DNA of 64,000 bases from Bradyrhizobium ottawaense (GTDB taxonomy: Bacteria; Pseudomonadota; Alphaproteobacteria; Rhizobiales; Xanthobacteraceae). The translations under genes were made by a program, and so were the position numbers. The notes under the pieces were generated by a model. It was not told the DNA's origin and searched no databases. It was given only the letters and a program-made list of their open reading frames with translations. Below are positions 50,270-59,084 of the stretch, piece after piece. The DNA lies in assembly GCF_002278135.3 (NCBI RefSeq), contig NZ_CP029425.2, positions 8,346,001-8,410,000 of the forward strand, read 5' to 3'. Each line of letters opens with the position of its first letter. Positions within the stretch are counted from its first letter, which is position 1.

Positions 50270-52728
50270 GACGCGCGCTCTGGGTGCTCGCAGTGCTGCT
50301 CAGCCATTGGCGGCGTCACAAGATGCAGTTCGCGACGCTGCTGGTCGGGTTGATCGCGGCGACCGCGCTGTGGAGCGGCGTGCAGGCCATCAACCAGCAG
50401 GCCCGCAATGCCTATGACCGCGCCGCGGCGACGTTCGGCGGCGCCCGCACCGCCATGCTGATCGCGCCTGCTGGCGCGACATTTCCCCAGGAGCTGTTCA
50501 TCAAACTCCGCCGTGCCGGCTGGCCGGTGTCGCCGGCGCTGGAGGGGCGGGTCCAGATCAACGGACGCTCGGTGCGGCTGCTCGGGATCGAGCCGGTCAC
50601 CCTGCCGGTCGAAATCGGCAACGCACCGCGTCTTGGTGCTGCGGATCTAGGCAGTTTTGTTGCACCGCCGGGCCAGACATTGGTGGCGCGGGAGACGCTG
50701 AGCGACTTGCAGGAAACGGAAGGCGCGGCGCCACCGATCAGCAACGGCGCGAAATTGCCGCCGCTGCGCGTGTTGCCGCAGCTCGCGCCCGGCGTGCTGG
50801 TGGTCGATATCGGCGTGGCGCAGCGTCTGCTGAACAAGCCGGATCAGGTCTCGCGGCTTCTGATCGGCAAGCCCAGGAGCAAGCCTGCGCCGCTGGCAAG
50901 CGTGGTCGGCGACCGGCTGCAGCTGGTTGAGCCGAACGCGGAGACCGAGCTGGAGCGCCTCACCGACAGCTTTCATCTCAACCTCACGGCGTTCGGCCTT
51001 TTATCGTTCTTCGTCGGCCTGTTCATCGTCAACTCGGCCGTCGGCCTCGCCTTCGAGCAGCGGCTGCCGATGTTGCGGACCTTGCGCGCCTGCGGCGCCT
51101 CGGCGCGGCTGGTCAACACCGTGCTGGTGATCGAGCTCGTGGCGCTGGCGCTGATCGCCGGCCTGATCGGGCTCGTCTGCGGCTATTTCATCGCGGCAGT
51201 GCTGCTGCCCGACGTCGCGGCGTCGCTGCGCGGGCTCTATGGCGCACAGATCCCGGGGCAGCTGACCTTACAGCCTGAATGGTGGCTCGCCGGCATCGGC
51301 ATCAGCATTGCGGGCGCGCTGGTTGCGGCGGCGACCAGCCTGATCAAGGCGATCAGGATGCCGGTGCTGGCGACGGCGCAGCCGCGCGCCTGGCAGCAGA
51401 GGCAGCGCCGCTGGCTGATCCTGCAAAGTCTGGCCGCCTGCGCCGTGTTCGCGGTCGCGCTGCTGCTGCTCCAGTACGGGCAATCGCTGATCGCAGGCTT
51501 TGGCGTGCTGGCGGCGTTGATGTTCGGTGCGGCCCTGATCCTGCCGGCGCTGCTCGAGATCATCCTGCTCGCGGGCCAGCGCGCCGCGAGGAAGCCGCTT
51601 GCGCTGTGGTTCTGGGCGGACAGCCGGCAGCAGCTTTCCGGATTGTCGCTGGCGCTGATGGCGCTGCTGCTCGCGCTCGCCGTCAATGTCGGCGTGTCCA
51701 CCATGGTGGAAACCTTCAGCCGCACCTTCCTCGGCTGGCTCAACGGTCGGCTCGCCGCCGACGTCTACATCAGCGCCTCGGACAATGCGCAAGGCGTTGC
51801 CATCCGCAACTGGCTGCGCGAGCGCAGCGACGTACAGGCGATCCTGTCGGGCGGCCGCGCCGAGGCGCAGGTTCAGGGCCAGCCGGTGGAGCTGCTCGGC
51901 CTGCCCGATCACGCGCTCTATCGCGAACGCTGGCCGCTGCTGGAAACCGCGCCGCGCGGCTGGAGCCGGCTCGTGCCGGGCAATGCCGCCTTCATCAGCG
52001 AGCAGCTCAGCCGCCGCCTCAACGTCCGCATCGGCGACGTCGTCGAGGTGCCGGCGCCAGGCGGGACCTGGGAGCTCGACATCGTCGGCATCTATGCCGA
52101 TTACGGCAACCCTAAGGGGCAGCTGACCGTCAACGTCGCGGCGCTGATCCGGCAGTTTCCGCAGACGCCGCAGACGCGGATCGGCCTGATCGTCGCGAAG
52201 GAGAATATCCTCGGCCTGATCGCGGCGTTGCAGAAACAGTTTGCGCTCGACGACCGCAGTGTCGCCGACCAGGCGACGGTGAAGGCCGAATCGATCCGCA
52301 TCTTCAACCGCACCTTCGCAGTGACCTCGGCGCTGAACGCCTTCACACTCGGTGTCGCCGGGATCGCGCTGTTCACGAGCCTGCTGACGCTGGCGAACTC
52401 CCGCCTGCCGCACCTCGCGCCGCTATGGGCGATCGGCATCACGCGGCCGCGCCTTGCCGCGATCGAATTGACCAAGACGCTGTCGGTGGCGCTGTTCACG
52501 GCGCTGCTGGCCGTTCCGCTCGGGCTCCTGGTGGCGTGGTGCCTGATCGCGATCGTGAACGTGAAGGCGTTCGGCTGGCGGCTGCCGTTCCACGTGTTTC
52601 CGCTGCAACTGGTCGAGCTGGTCGCGGTCGCGCTGTTGGCGTCGCTGCTGGCGGCGCTGTTGCCGGTGGCACGGCTGGCGCGGATGCAGCCGGCAAATCT
52701 CGTCAAGGTGTTTGCCAATGAACGCTGA
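50266..52728 (+). CDS. FtsX-type ABC permease (AttFG-like, double MacB fold)
   Basis: The 820-residue membrane protein has an N-terminal helix, a large periplasmic domain (about 45-235), three helices (about 245-350), a central pair of helices near 390-460, a second periplasmic domain (about 480-680) and three C-terminal helices. This 10-helix layout is the fused FtsX type that extracts lipids or pushes substrates through outer-membrane partners rather than importing. Coupled to the ATPase gene by ATGA overlap. Confidence 0.87.
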   Translation: MRRALWVLAVLLSHWRRHKMQFATLLVGLIAATALWSGVQAINQQARNAYDRAAATFGGARTAMLIAPAGATFPQELFIKLRRAGWPVSPALEGRVQINGRSVRLLGIEPVTLPVEIGNAPRLGAADLGSFVAPPGQTLVARETLSDLQETEGAAPPISNGAKLPPLRVLPQLAPGVLVVDIGVAQRLLNKPDQVSRLLIGKPRSKPAPLASVVGDRLQLVEPNAETELERLTDSFHLNLTAFGLLSFFVGLFIVNSAVGLAFEQRLPMLRTLRACGASARLVNTVLVIELVALALIAGLIGLVCGYFIAAVLLPDVAASLRGLYGAQIPGQLTLQPEWWLAGIGISIAGALVAAATSLIKAIRMPVLATAQPRAWQQRQRRWLILQSLAACAVFAVALLLLQYGQSLIAGFGVLAALMFGAALILPALLEIILLAGQRAARKPLALWFWADSRQQLSGLSLALMALLLALAVNVGVSTMVETFSRTFLGWLNGRLAADVYISASDNAQGVAIRNWLRERSDVQAILSGGRAEAQVQGQPVELLGLPDHALYRERWPLLETAPRGWSRLVPGNAAFISEQLSRRLNVRIGDVVEVPAPGGTWELDIVGIYADYGNPKGQLTVNVAALIRQFPQTPQTRIGLIVAKENILGLIAALQKQFALDDRSVADQATVKAESIRIFNRTFAVTSALNAFTLGVAGIALFTSLLTLANSRLPHLAPLWAIGITRPRLAAIELTKTLSVALFTALLAVPLGLLVAWCLIAIVNVKAFGWRLPFHVFPLQLVELVAVALLASLLAALLPVARLARMQPANLVKVFANER

Positions 52729-53800
52729 TCGCATGTCGCGCCGCGCCTTCGCCGGCGGCATCGCTGCGCTGGCCCTCGCACGCCGCGCCAGCGCGCAAGG
52801 CTATGCGGGGCTCGGTGAAAAAGCGGATGGCTTTGGGAAGGTGACGCCGGGAAAGCTGTTTGCCTTTCCTGGCGATCACGGGCCGCATCCGGAGTTTCGC
52901 ATCGAATGGTGGTATCTGACGGCAAACCTCATCGACGGCAGCGGCGCGGCTTGCGGCCTGCAATGGACGCTGTTCCGTCAGGCGGCGCAGCCAGGCCCTC
53001 AAGGCGAAGGCTGGGCCAATCAGCAGGTCTGGATGGCGCATGCCGCAGTGACGCGCGCCGACACCCACCGCTTCAACGAAGTCTTTTCACGCGGCGGCGT
53101 CGGCCAGGCCGGCGTCACGGCCAAGCCGTTCGATGCCTGGATCGACGATTGGGAGATGAAGGCTCTCGAGCGAACCGATGACCGCACTTTGGCGCCGCTG
53201 GCGCTGAGGGCGTCCAGCACAGATTTCAGCTACGCACTGACGCTGGAGGCCGATCGCGCTGTGGTGCTGCAAGGCGATCGCGGCTACAGCCGCAAATCGG
53301 AGCGTGGCCAGGCGTCCTATTATTACAGCCAGCCGTTCTACCGCGCCCGCGGCACGCTCACCATCGACGACAAGCCGGTCGATGTCTCGGGCCAGGCCTG
53401 GATGGACCGCGAATGGAGCAGCCAGCCGCTCGACGCCGACCAGACCGGCTGGGACTGGCTGTCGCTGCATCTGTCGTCAGGCGACAAGCTGATGCTGTAC
53501 CGGCTGCGGCAGAAGGACGGCAAAGACTATCCCTTCGGCAACTGGATCAGCGCCGCCGGCGAAACGCAGATGATCGCCGGCGGCGACATCCAGATGATGC
53601 CGAAAGCGACGGCGGAGGTTGCGGGACGCAAGCTGCCGGTGGAATGGCAGATCGCGATCCCGTCGCGATCGTTCTCGATCCACTGCAAGCCGCTCAATCC
53701 CGGGGCCTGGATGGGGACCGGCTTCTCCTATTGGGAGGGGCCGATCAGCTTTGCCGGGACGCATGACGGCGTTGGCTATCTCGAGCTGACCGGGTATTGA
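52718..53800 (+). CDS. Exported lipocalin-like/CrtC-like protein (AttH type)
   Basis: The 360-residue protein has a Tat-like signal (MSRRAFAGGIAALALARRAS) and the paired AttH/CrtC lipocalin domains with FRIEWWYLTANL (about 65-76) and MDREWSSQPLDADQTGWDW (about 230-248). ATG 52718 overlaps the permease end by 11 nt. AttH proteins are secreted partners of AttEFG transporters; carotenoid hydratase activity is less likely because no carotenoid genes are near. Confidence 0.83.
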   Translation: MNADRMSRRAFAGGIAALALARRASAQGYAGLGEKADGFGKVTPGKLFAFPGDHGPHPEFRIEWWYLTANLIDGSGAACGLQWTLFRQAAQPGPQGEGWANQQVWMAHAAVTRADTHRFNEVFSRGGVGQAGVTAKPFDAWIDDWEMKALERTDDRTLAPLALRASSTDFSYALTLEADRAVVLQGDRGYSRKSERGQASYYYSQPFYRARGTLTIDDKPVDVSGQAWMDREWSSQPLDADQTGWDWLSLHLSSGDKLMLYRLRQKDGKDYPFGNWISAAGETQMIAGGDIQMMPKATAEVAGRKLPVEWQIAIPSRSFSIHCKPLNPGAWMGTGFSYWEGPISFAGTHDGVGYLELTGY

Positions 53801-53827
53801 AGCGCGGTCTGTTTGAAGGAACCAGCG

Positions 53828-54214
53828 ATGTATCATTTCACCGCTCTCGTCACGCTGCTGGCGATCGCATTTTATTTCTTCACCGCCATCAACGTCTCGA
53901 GCGCGCGCACCAAGACCGGCGTCAAGGTGCCGGCGATGTCGGGCCATCCGGATTTCGAACGCGCCTTCCGCATCCAGGCGAACACGCTGGAATGGATGCC
54001 GATTGTCCTGCCGGCGCTCTGGCTGTTCGCGGTCTATATCGGCGACGGCATCGCGGCGGGGATCGGCGCCGTCTGGATCATCGGCCGCATCGTCTATTTC
54101 ATTGGTTATTCGAAAGCGGCAGCCAAGCGCGGCCCGGGCTTCATGATCCAGGGCATCGCCGCCATCGCACTGTGGGCCGGCGCGCTGGGTGCAGTGGTGT
54201 TGCGGCTGGTGTGA
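53828..54214 (+). CDS. MAPEG-family membrane protein
   Basis: The 128-residue protein has four membrane helices and the MAPEG signature: RTKTGVKVPAMSGHPDFERAFRIQANTLEW, with the E-R-A-x-R-x-Q-x-N-T-x-E block visible. AAGGAA lies 8 nt before ATG 53828, which is chosen over TTG 53813. It is a glutathione-transferase-like membrane protein of unknown substrate. It follows AttH by 27 nt and may belong to that unit. Confidence 0.88.
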   Translation: MYHFTALVTLLAIAFYFFTAINVSSARTKTGVKVPAMSGHPDFERAFRIQANTLEWMPIVLPALWLFAVYIGDGIAAGIGAVWIIGRIVYFIGYSKAAAKRGPGFMIQGIAAIALWAGALGAVVLRLV

Positions 54215-54242
54215 GGCGGGGGCCGCGGCCACACGTTCCGCT

Positions 54243-54417
54243 GTCGTCCCGGGGCGCGAAGCGAGCCCGGGACCCATAACCACAGGACGAAGTTGTAGCG
54301 CGAGCCGATCACTCCGAGTCCCCGTAACCACACAGTCCTGTGGTTATGGGTCCCGGATCTGCGCTTCGCCCTCGACAACGCTACGCGTTGCCAAGGGCTG
54401 CGCTTGTCCGGGACGAC
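54243..54417. repeat. Dispersed repeat family C, copy 7, with a 34-nt insertion
   Basis: GTCGTCCCGGGGCGCGAAGC opens and GCTTGTCCGGGACGAC closes. Compared with copy 6 the right arm gains 34 nt (54370-54403) after GATCTGCGCTTCGC; the insert itself has an AACGC-TACGCGTT hairpin. It lies between convergent genes. Confidence 0.78.
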
Positions 54418-54444
54418 ACTGAGTTATTGGCGCGATCCTCGCCC

Positions 54445-55638
54445 CTACTTCGTCAGCGGGCAGCCGCTGTCCTTGGCGGTGAAGAAGGCCTTGTCGCCGG
54501 GGACGGTGGCGAGCAGCTTGTAATAGTCCCAGGGCTTCTTCGATTCCGACGGCTTCTTGACCTCGAACAGATACATGTCGTGGATCATGCGGCCGTTCTC
54601 GAGCACCTTGCCGCCTTGCGCGAAGTCGTCGTCGACCGGCAGCTCCTTCAGCTTCCTGGCAACCGCATCCGGATCCTTGGTGCCTGCCGCCTTGACCGCC
54701 TTCAGGTAGCTCAGCGTCGCCGAATAGGTGCCGGCCTGGATCATGTTCGGCATCCGGCCGGTGCGCTTGAGGAAGCGTTCGCCGAGATTGCGGGACTTGT
54801 CGTTGACGTCCCAGTAATAGCCTTCGGTCAGCACCAGGCCCTGTGCAGCCTGGAGGCCAAGGCCATTTACTTCGGCGAGCGTCATCAGCAGGCCGGCGAG
54901 CTTCTGGCCGCTGGCGACGATGCCGAACTCGGACGCCTGCTTGATCGAATTGGTGGTGTCGAGGCCGGCATTGGCAAGGCCGACGATCTTCGCCTTCGAG
55001 CTCTGCGCCTGCAGCAGGAACGAGGAGAAGTCCGAGGAGTTGAGCGGCACGCGCACCGAGCCGACCACCTTGCCGCCATTGGCGGTGACGATCTCGCTGG
55101 TGTCCTTCTCCAGCGCGTAGCCGAAGGCGTAGTCCGCGGTGAGGAAGAACCAGGTGTCGCCGCCGGCCTTGGTCAGCGCACCACCGGTGCCGACGCCGAG
55201 CGCGCGGGTGTCGTAGGCCCAGTGGAAGCCGTAGGGCTGGCAGGCATCGCCTGTCAGCCGCGAGGTGGCGGCGCCGACGACGATGTCGATCTTCTTCTTT
55301 TCCTTGGACAGCTCGTGGATCGCGAGCGCGACCGAGGAGGTCGTCAGCTCCGTGATCATGTCGACGTTCTCGACGTCGTACCAGCGCCGCGCGATCGAGG
55401 TCGCGAGGTCGGCCTTGTTCTGGTGGTCGGCGGTGACGAGCTCGACCTTCTGACCCAGCACCTCGCCGCCAAAATCCTCGATCGCCATCCTGGCCGCCTC
55501 GACCGACCATTTGCCGCCGTAATCGGCATAGACGCCGGACTGGTCGTTGAGGATGCCGATCTTGACGCCTTGCGCGGAGGCCGGCGCCGCCAGCACCAGA
55601 GCAGAGGTTGCGACGGCGGCCAAAAGTGCTGATTTCAT
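54445..55638 (-). CDS. LivK-like periplasmic binding protein
   Basis: The 397-residue type I periplasmic binding protein has a signal (ends ASAQG) and the opening VKIGILNDQSGVYADYGGKW of branched-chain-amino-acid/aromatic-acid-binding proteins. No LivHMGF genes are adjacent. GGGAG lies upstream of the ATG. The substrate is likely an amide, amino acid or aromatic acid. Confidence 0.87.
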   Translation of the reverse strand: MKSALLAAVATSALVLAAPASAQGVKIGILNDQSGVYADYGGKWSVEAARMAIEDFGGEVLGQKVELVTADHQNKADLATSIARRWYDVENVDMITELTTSSVALAIHELSKEKKKIDIVVGAATSRLTGDACQPYGFHWAYDTRALGVGTGGALTKAGGDTWFFLTADYAFGYALEKDTSEIVTANGGKVVGSVRVPLNSSDFSSFLLQAQSSKAKIVGLANAGLDTTNSIKQASEFGIVASGQKLAGLLMTLAEVNGLGLQAAQGLVLTEGYYWDVNDKSRNLGERFLKRTGRMPNMIQAGTYSATLSYLKAVKAAGTKDPDAVARKLKELPVDDDFAQGGKVLENGRMIHDMYLFEVKKPSESKKPWDYYKLLATVPGDKAFFTAKDSGCPLTK

Positions 55639-55753
55639 CTGTTATCTCCCAGCAGTTTTCTGTTTTGAAATCGCGCGGATACTAGGGAAGAACCCCGCGC
55701 CTGCCCATCCATTTCAAGTTGGTCGTTAGTATGGAGGTCGCCACAAAAATGGC

Positions 55754-55875
55754 GTCGTCCCGGGGCGCGACGAAGTCGCGAACCCGGGACCCATAACCAC
55801 AGGAAGGAGTTTTGCGAAGAGCTTCGCGCCAAACTCCTCCCTGGGGTTATGGATCCCCGCATTCGCGGGGATGAC
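55754..55875. repeat. Dispersed repeat family C, copy 8
   Basis: GTCGTCCCGGGGCGCGACG opens and GCATTCGCGGGGATGAC closes; inner arms CCGGGACCCATAACCAC and GGGGTTATGGATCC. It lies between the RND permease gene end and the LivK-like gene start, both on the minus strand. Confidence 0.78.
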
Positions 55876-55913
55876 GGCGAGGATGTGGACACACCGGTGG
55901 CCATCACGTGCGC

Positions 55914-58900
55914 TTAAGAAGCCACCACCTCCGGCTTCTTCCCCTCATTCCGCCCCTCGGCCAGGTTCCGCACCACCACGTAGAAGATCGGCGTGAACAA
56001 CAGGCCGAACAGGGTGACGCCGATCATGCCGAAGAACACGGCGACGCCGACGGCCTGCCGCATCTCCGAGCCGGAGCCGCTCGATATCACCAATGGCAGC
56101 ACGCCGAGGATGAAGGCGAAGGAGGTCATCAGGATCGGCCGCAGGCGCAAGCGGCAGGCGTCGATCACCGCCTCCAGCCGCGGCTTGCCCTCGTTCTCGA
56201 TGTCGCGCGCGAACTCGACGATCAGGATCGCGTTCTTGGCCGCCAGCCCCACCAGCACGACGAAGCCGATCTGGGTGAGGATGTTGACGTCCTGGCCCAT
56301 GATGCGCACGCCGATGGTGGCGGCGAGCAGGCACATCGGCACGATCAGGATCACCGCGAACGGCAAGGTCCAGCTGCCATATTGCGCAGCGAGCACGAGG
56401 TAGACGAACAGCACGCAGATCGGGAACACGTAGAGGCCGGCATTGCCGCCGGTGATCTGCTGGTAGGACAGATCGGTCCATTCGAAGGTGAAGCCGCTCG
56501 GCAAGGTGTCGTCCGCCAGCTTCTTGATGGTGTTGAGCGCGGTGGTCGAGCTGGTGCCCGGCGCCGGCTCGCCCTGGAGCTCGGACGCGGCATAGAGATT
56601 GTAGCGCGCGACGCGGTCGGGACCCGAGACATCCCTGAACTCGACCACGCTGCCGAGCATCACCATGTCGCCGGAGGCGTTGCGTGTGCGCAGGCGTGCG
56701 AGGTCGCTGGGCTCTTTCCGGAACGGGAAGTCGGCCTGCGCGGTGACGTGATAGGTGCGGCCGAACAGGTTGAAGTCGTTGACATAGGTCGATCCGAAAT
56801 AGCTCTGGATCGTGTCGTTGATATTGGAGATGGGAACGCCGAGCTTCTGCGCCTTGGTGCGGTCGATGTCGACGAAGAGCTGCGGCGTGTTGGCCGAGAA
56901 CGGCGAGAACACCGTGGGGCCGAGCAGCGAGGGCGATTTGCGCGCCGCGGCGACAAGCTCGTCGGTGGCCGCAGCGAGCAACTCAGGCCCGCGGCCCTGA
57001 CGGTCCTGGATGCGGATGGTGAAGCCGCCGCCGGTGCCGATGCCAGGCACGGCCGGCGGCGGGATCACGATGATGAAGGCGCCCTGGATCGCGGACAGGC
57101 GCTTGCGCAGCTCGACCGTGATGGCGTTGGCCGTCAATCCTTTCTTGATCCGCGCCTCTGGTTCGTCGAACACCGGGAACAGCGCGGCGGCATTGCCCGC
57201 CTGTGTGCGGGTGGCACCGGAGAAGCCGGCAAAGGCGGCGACACGAACGATGCCCGGCGTGTCCAGCGAGATCCGCTCGATCTCGCGCACGACCTCGGTG
57301 GTGCGCGCCAGCGAAGCCGCGCCCGGCAATTGCACGGATACGATGACGTAGCCGCGGTCCTGCGCCGGGATGAAGCCTTGCGGCGTGGTCGCGATCAACC
57401 AGCCGGCGCTTCCGATCAGCACGACATAGATCAGGATCATCACCACCGAGTGCCGGATCACGAAATTGGCGAGGCCGGCATAGCCGTGCGCCAGACGGTC
57501 GAACACGCGATTGAATACGCCGGTGAAGGCATTCCAGCCGCGCGCGATGACATTCCAGCTTGCCGGCGGCTGCTTCTCCTCGTGCGGCACCAGGATCTGC
57601 GAGGCCAGCGCCGGCGACAGCGTCAGCGAGCAGAAGCAGGAGATCGCGGTCGCAACCGCAATGGTGACGGCGAATTGCTGGAAGAACTGCCCGGAAATAC
57701 CGCCCAGAAAGGCGGTCGGCACGAACACCGCGCAGAGCACCAGCGCGATCGAGACCAGCGCGCCGCCGACCTCCTCCATCGTCTTGAGCGCGGCATCGCG
57801 CCGGCTCATGCCATGCTCGAGATGCCGCTCGACGTTCTCGACCACCACGATAGCATCATCGACCACGATGCCGACCGCGAGGACGAGGCCGAACAGTGTG
57901 AGGTTGTTGATCGAGAAGCCCAGCGCCGCCATCACCGCGAAGGTACCGACCAGCGACACCGGGATCGCGATGATCGGAATGATCGCGGGACGCCAGCCCT
58001 GCAGGAACACCAGCACGACGATGACGACGAGCAGCATGGCCTCATAGATGGTCTTGATCAGCTCGTGGACGGACTGAGCGATGAATTCGGTCGGGTTGTA
58101 GCCGATATTGTAGTCGAGGCCTTTCGGGAAGCTCTCCTTCAGCCTCGTCATGGTGTCGGTAATGTTCTTCGCGGTAGCGAGAGCGTTCGATCCCGGCCGC
58201 TGCGTCACCAGCATGGCGACCGCGGATTTGCGCAGCAGGAAGCTGTTGGTGCTGTAGGCGAGCGCCCCGAGCTCGATGCGGGCGACGTCACGCAGCCGCA
58301 CCACGCGGCCGTCCGAGCCGGCCTTGATCAGGATGTCCTCGAACTGCTTCTGGTCCTTCAGGCGGCCCGTGAAGGTGAGGTTCGGCTGGAAGGCGCGGTC
58401 GGCGATCGGCGGCTCGGCGATCTGGCCGCCGGCGATCTGCACGTTCTGCGCGCGGATCGCGGCCAGCACCTCCGCCGAGGTCAGGCCGAGATTGGCAATC
58501 CGGTCAGGATCGAGCCACAGCCGCATCGAATAGTCGCGGGCACCGAATATCTGGATGTCGCCAACGCCGTCGAGACGCAGCAGCTGGTCGCGGACCTGGA
58601 GCAGCGCGTAATTGGAGATGTAGAGCTGGTCGAAGGTGTCGTCGGGCGACAGCATGAACACGACCATCAGGATATCGGGCGAGTTCTTGCGCGTGGTGAC
58701 GCCGTTGCGCTGGACCTCCTCGGGCAGTCGCGGCTGCGCGATCGCGACGCGGTTCTGCACCAGCACCTGGGCCTTGTCGAGATCGGTGCCGAGCTTGAAG
58801 GTGACGGTGATGGTGAGCTGGCCGTTCGAGGTTGCCTGGCTGTAGAGATACAGCATGTCCTCGACGCCGTTGATCTCCTGCTCGATGGGAGCCGCGACCG

Positions 58901-59084
58901 TGTCGGACACGGTCTGCGCGGAGGCACCGGGATATTGCGTGGTGACGACGACGGTCGGCGGCACCACTTGCGGATATTCGGACACCGGCAGCGTGGTGTA
59001 GGCGAGCGCACCGACGATCAGGAGCACGATCGACAGCACCATCGCCAGGATGGGCTGGTTGATGGAGAGACGACCGAGATTCAT
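55914..59084 (-). CDS. RND multidrug efflux transporter (HAE1 family)
   Basis: The 1056-residue inner-membrane pump has 12 membrane helices and two large periplasmic loops. The proton-relay pair is visible in GIVVDDAIVVVENVERHLEHG (adjacent Asp in TM4) and TM10 contains GLAAKNAILIVEFARD (Lys-Asn). It is nearest to AcrB/MexB/BepE-type pumps. Its gene overlaps the adaptor gene by 4 nt. No outer-membrane TolC/OprM gene and no TetR regulator lie nearby, so the outer channel must come from elsewhere. Confidence 0.93.
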   Translation of the reverse strand: MNLGRLSINQPILAMVLSIVLLIVGALAYTTLPVSEYPQVVPPTVVVTTQYPGASAQTVSDTVAAPIEQEINGVEDMLYLYSQATSNGQLTITVTFKLGTDLDKAQVLVQNRVAIAQPRLPEEVQRNGVTTRKNSPDILMVVFMLSPDDTFDQLYISNYALLQVRDQLLRLDGVGDIQIFGARDYSMRLWLDPDRIANLGLTSAEVLAAIRAQNVQIAGGQIAEPPIADRAFQPNLTFTGRLKDQKQFEDILIKAGSDGRVVRLRDVARIELGALAYSTNSFLLRKSAVAMLVTQRPGSNALATAKNITDTMTRLKESFPKGLDYNIGYNPTEFIAQSVHELIKTIYEAMLLVVIVVLVFLQGWRPAIIPIIAIPVSLVGTFAVMAALGFSINNLTLFGLVLAVGIVVDDAIVVVENVERHLEHGMSRRDAALKTMEEVGGALVSIALVLCAVFVPTAFLGGISGQFFQQFAVTIAVATAISCFCSLTLSPALASQILVPHEEKQPPASWNVIARGWNAFTGVFNRVFDRLAHGYAGLANFVIRHSVVMILIYVVLIGSAGWLIATTPQGFIPAQDRGYVIVSVQLPGAASLARTTEVVREIERISLDTPGIVRVAAFAGFSGATRTQAGNAAALFPVFDEPEARIKKGLTANAITVELRKRLSAIQGAFIIVIPPPAVPGIGTGGGFTIRIQDRQGRGPELLAAATDELVAAARKSPSLLGPTVFSPFSANTPQLFVDIDRTKAQKLGVPISNINDTIQSYFGSTYVNDFNLFGRTYHVTAQADFPFRKEPSDLARLRTRNASGDMVMLGSVVEFRDVSGPDRVARYNLYAASELQGEPAPGTSSTTALNTIKKLADDTLPSGFTFEWTDLSYQQITGGNAGLYVFPICVLFVYLVLAAQYGSWTLPFAVILIVPMCLLAATIGVRIMGQDVNILTQIGFVVLVGLAAKNAILIVEFARDIENEGKPRLEAVIDACRLRLRPILMTSFAFILGVLPLVISSGSGSEMRQAVGVAVFFGMIGVTLFGLLFTPIFYVVVRNLAEGRNEGKKPEVVAS

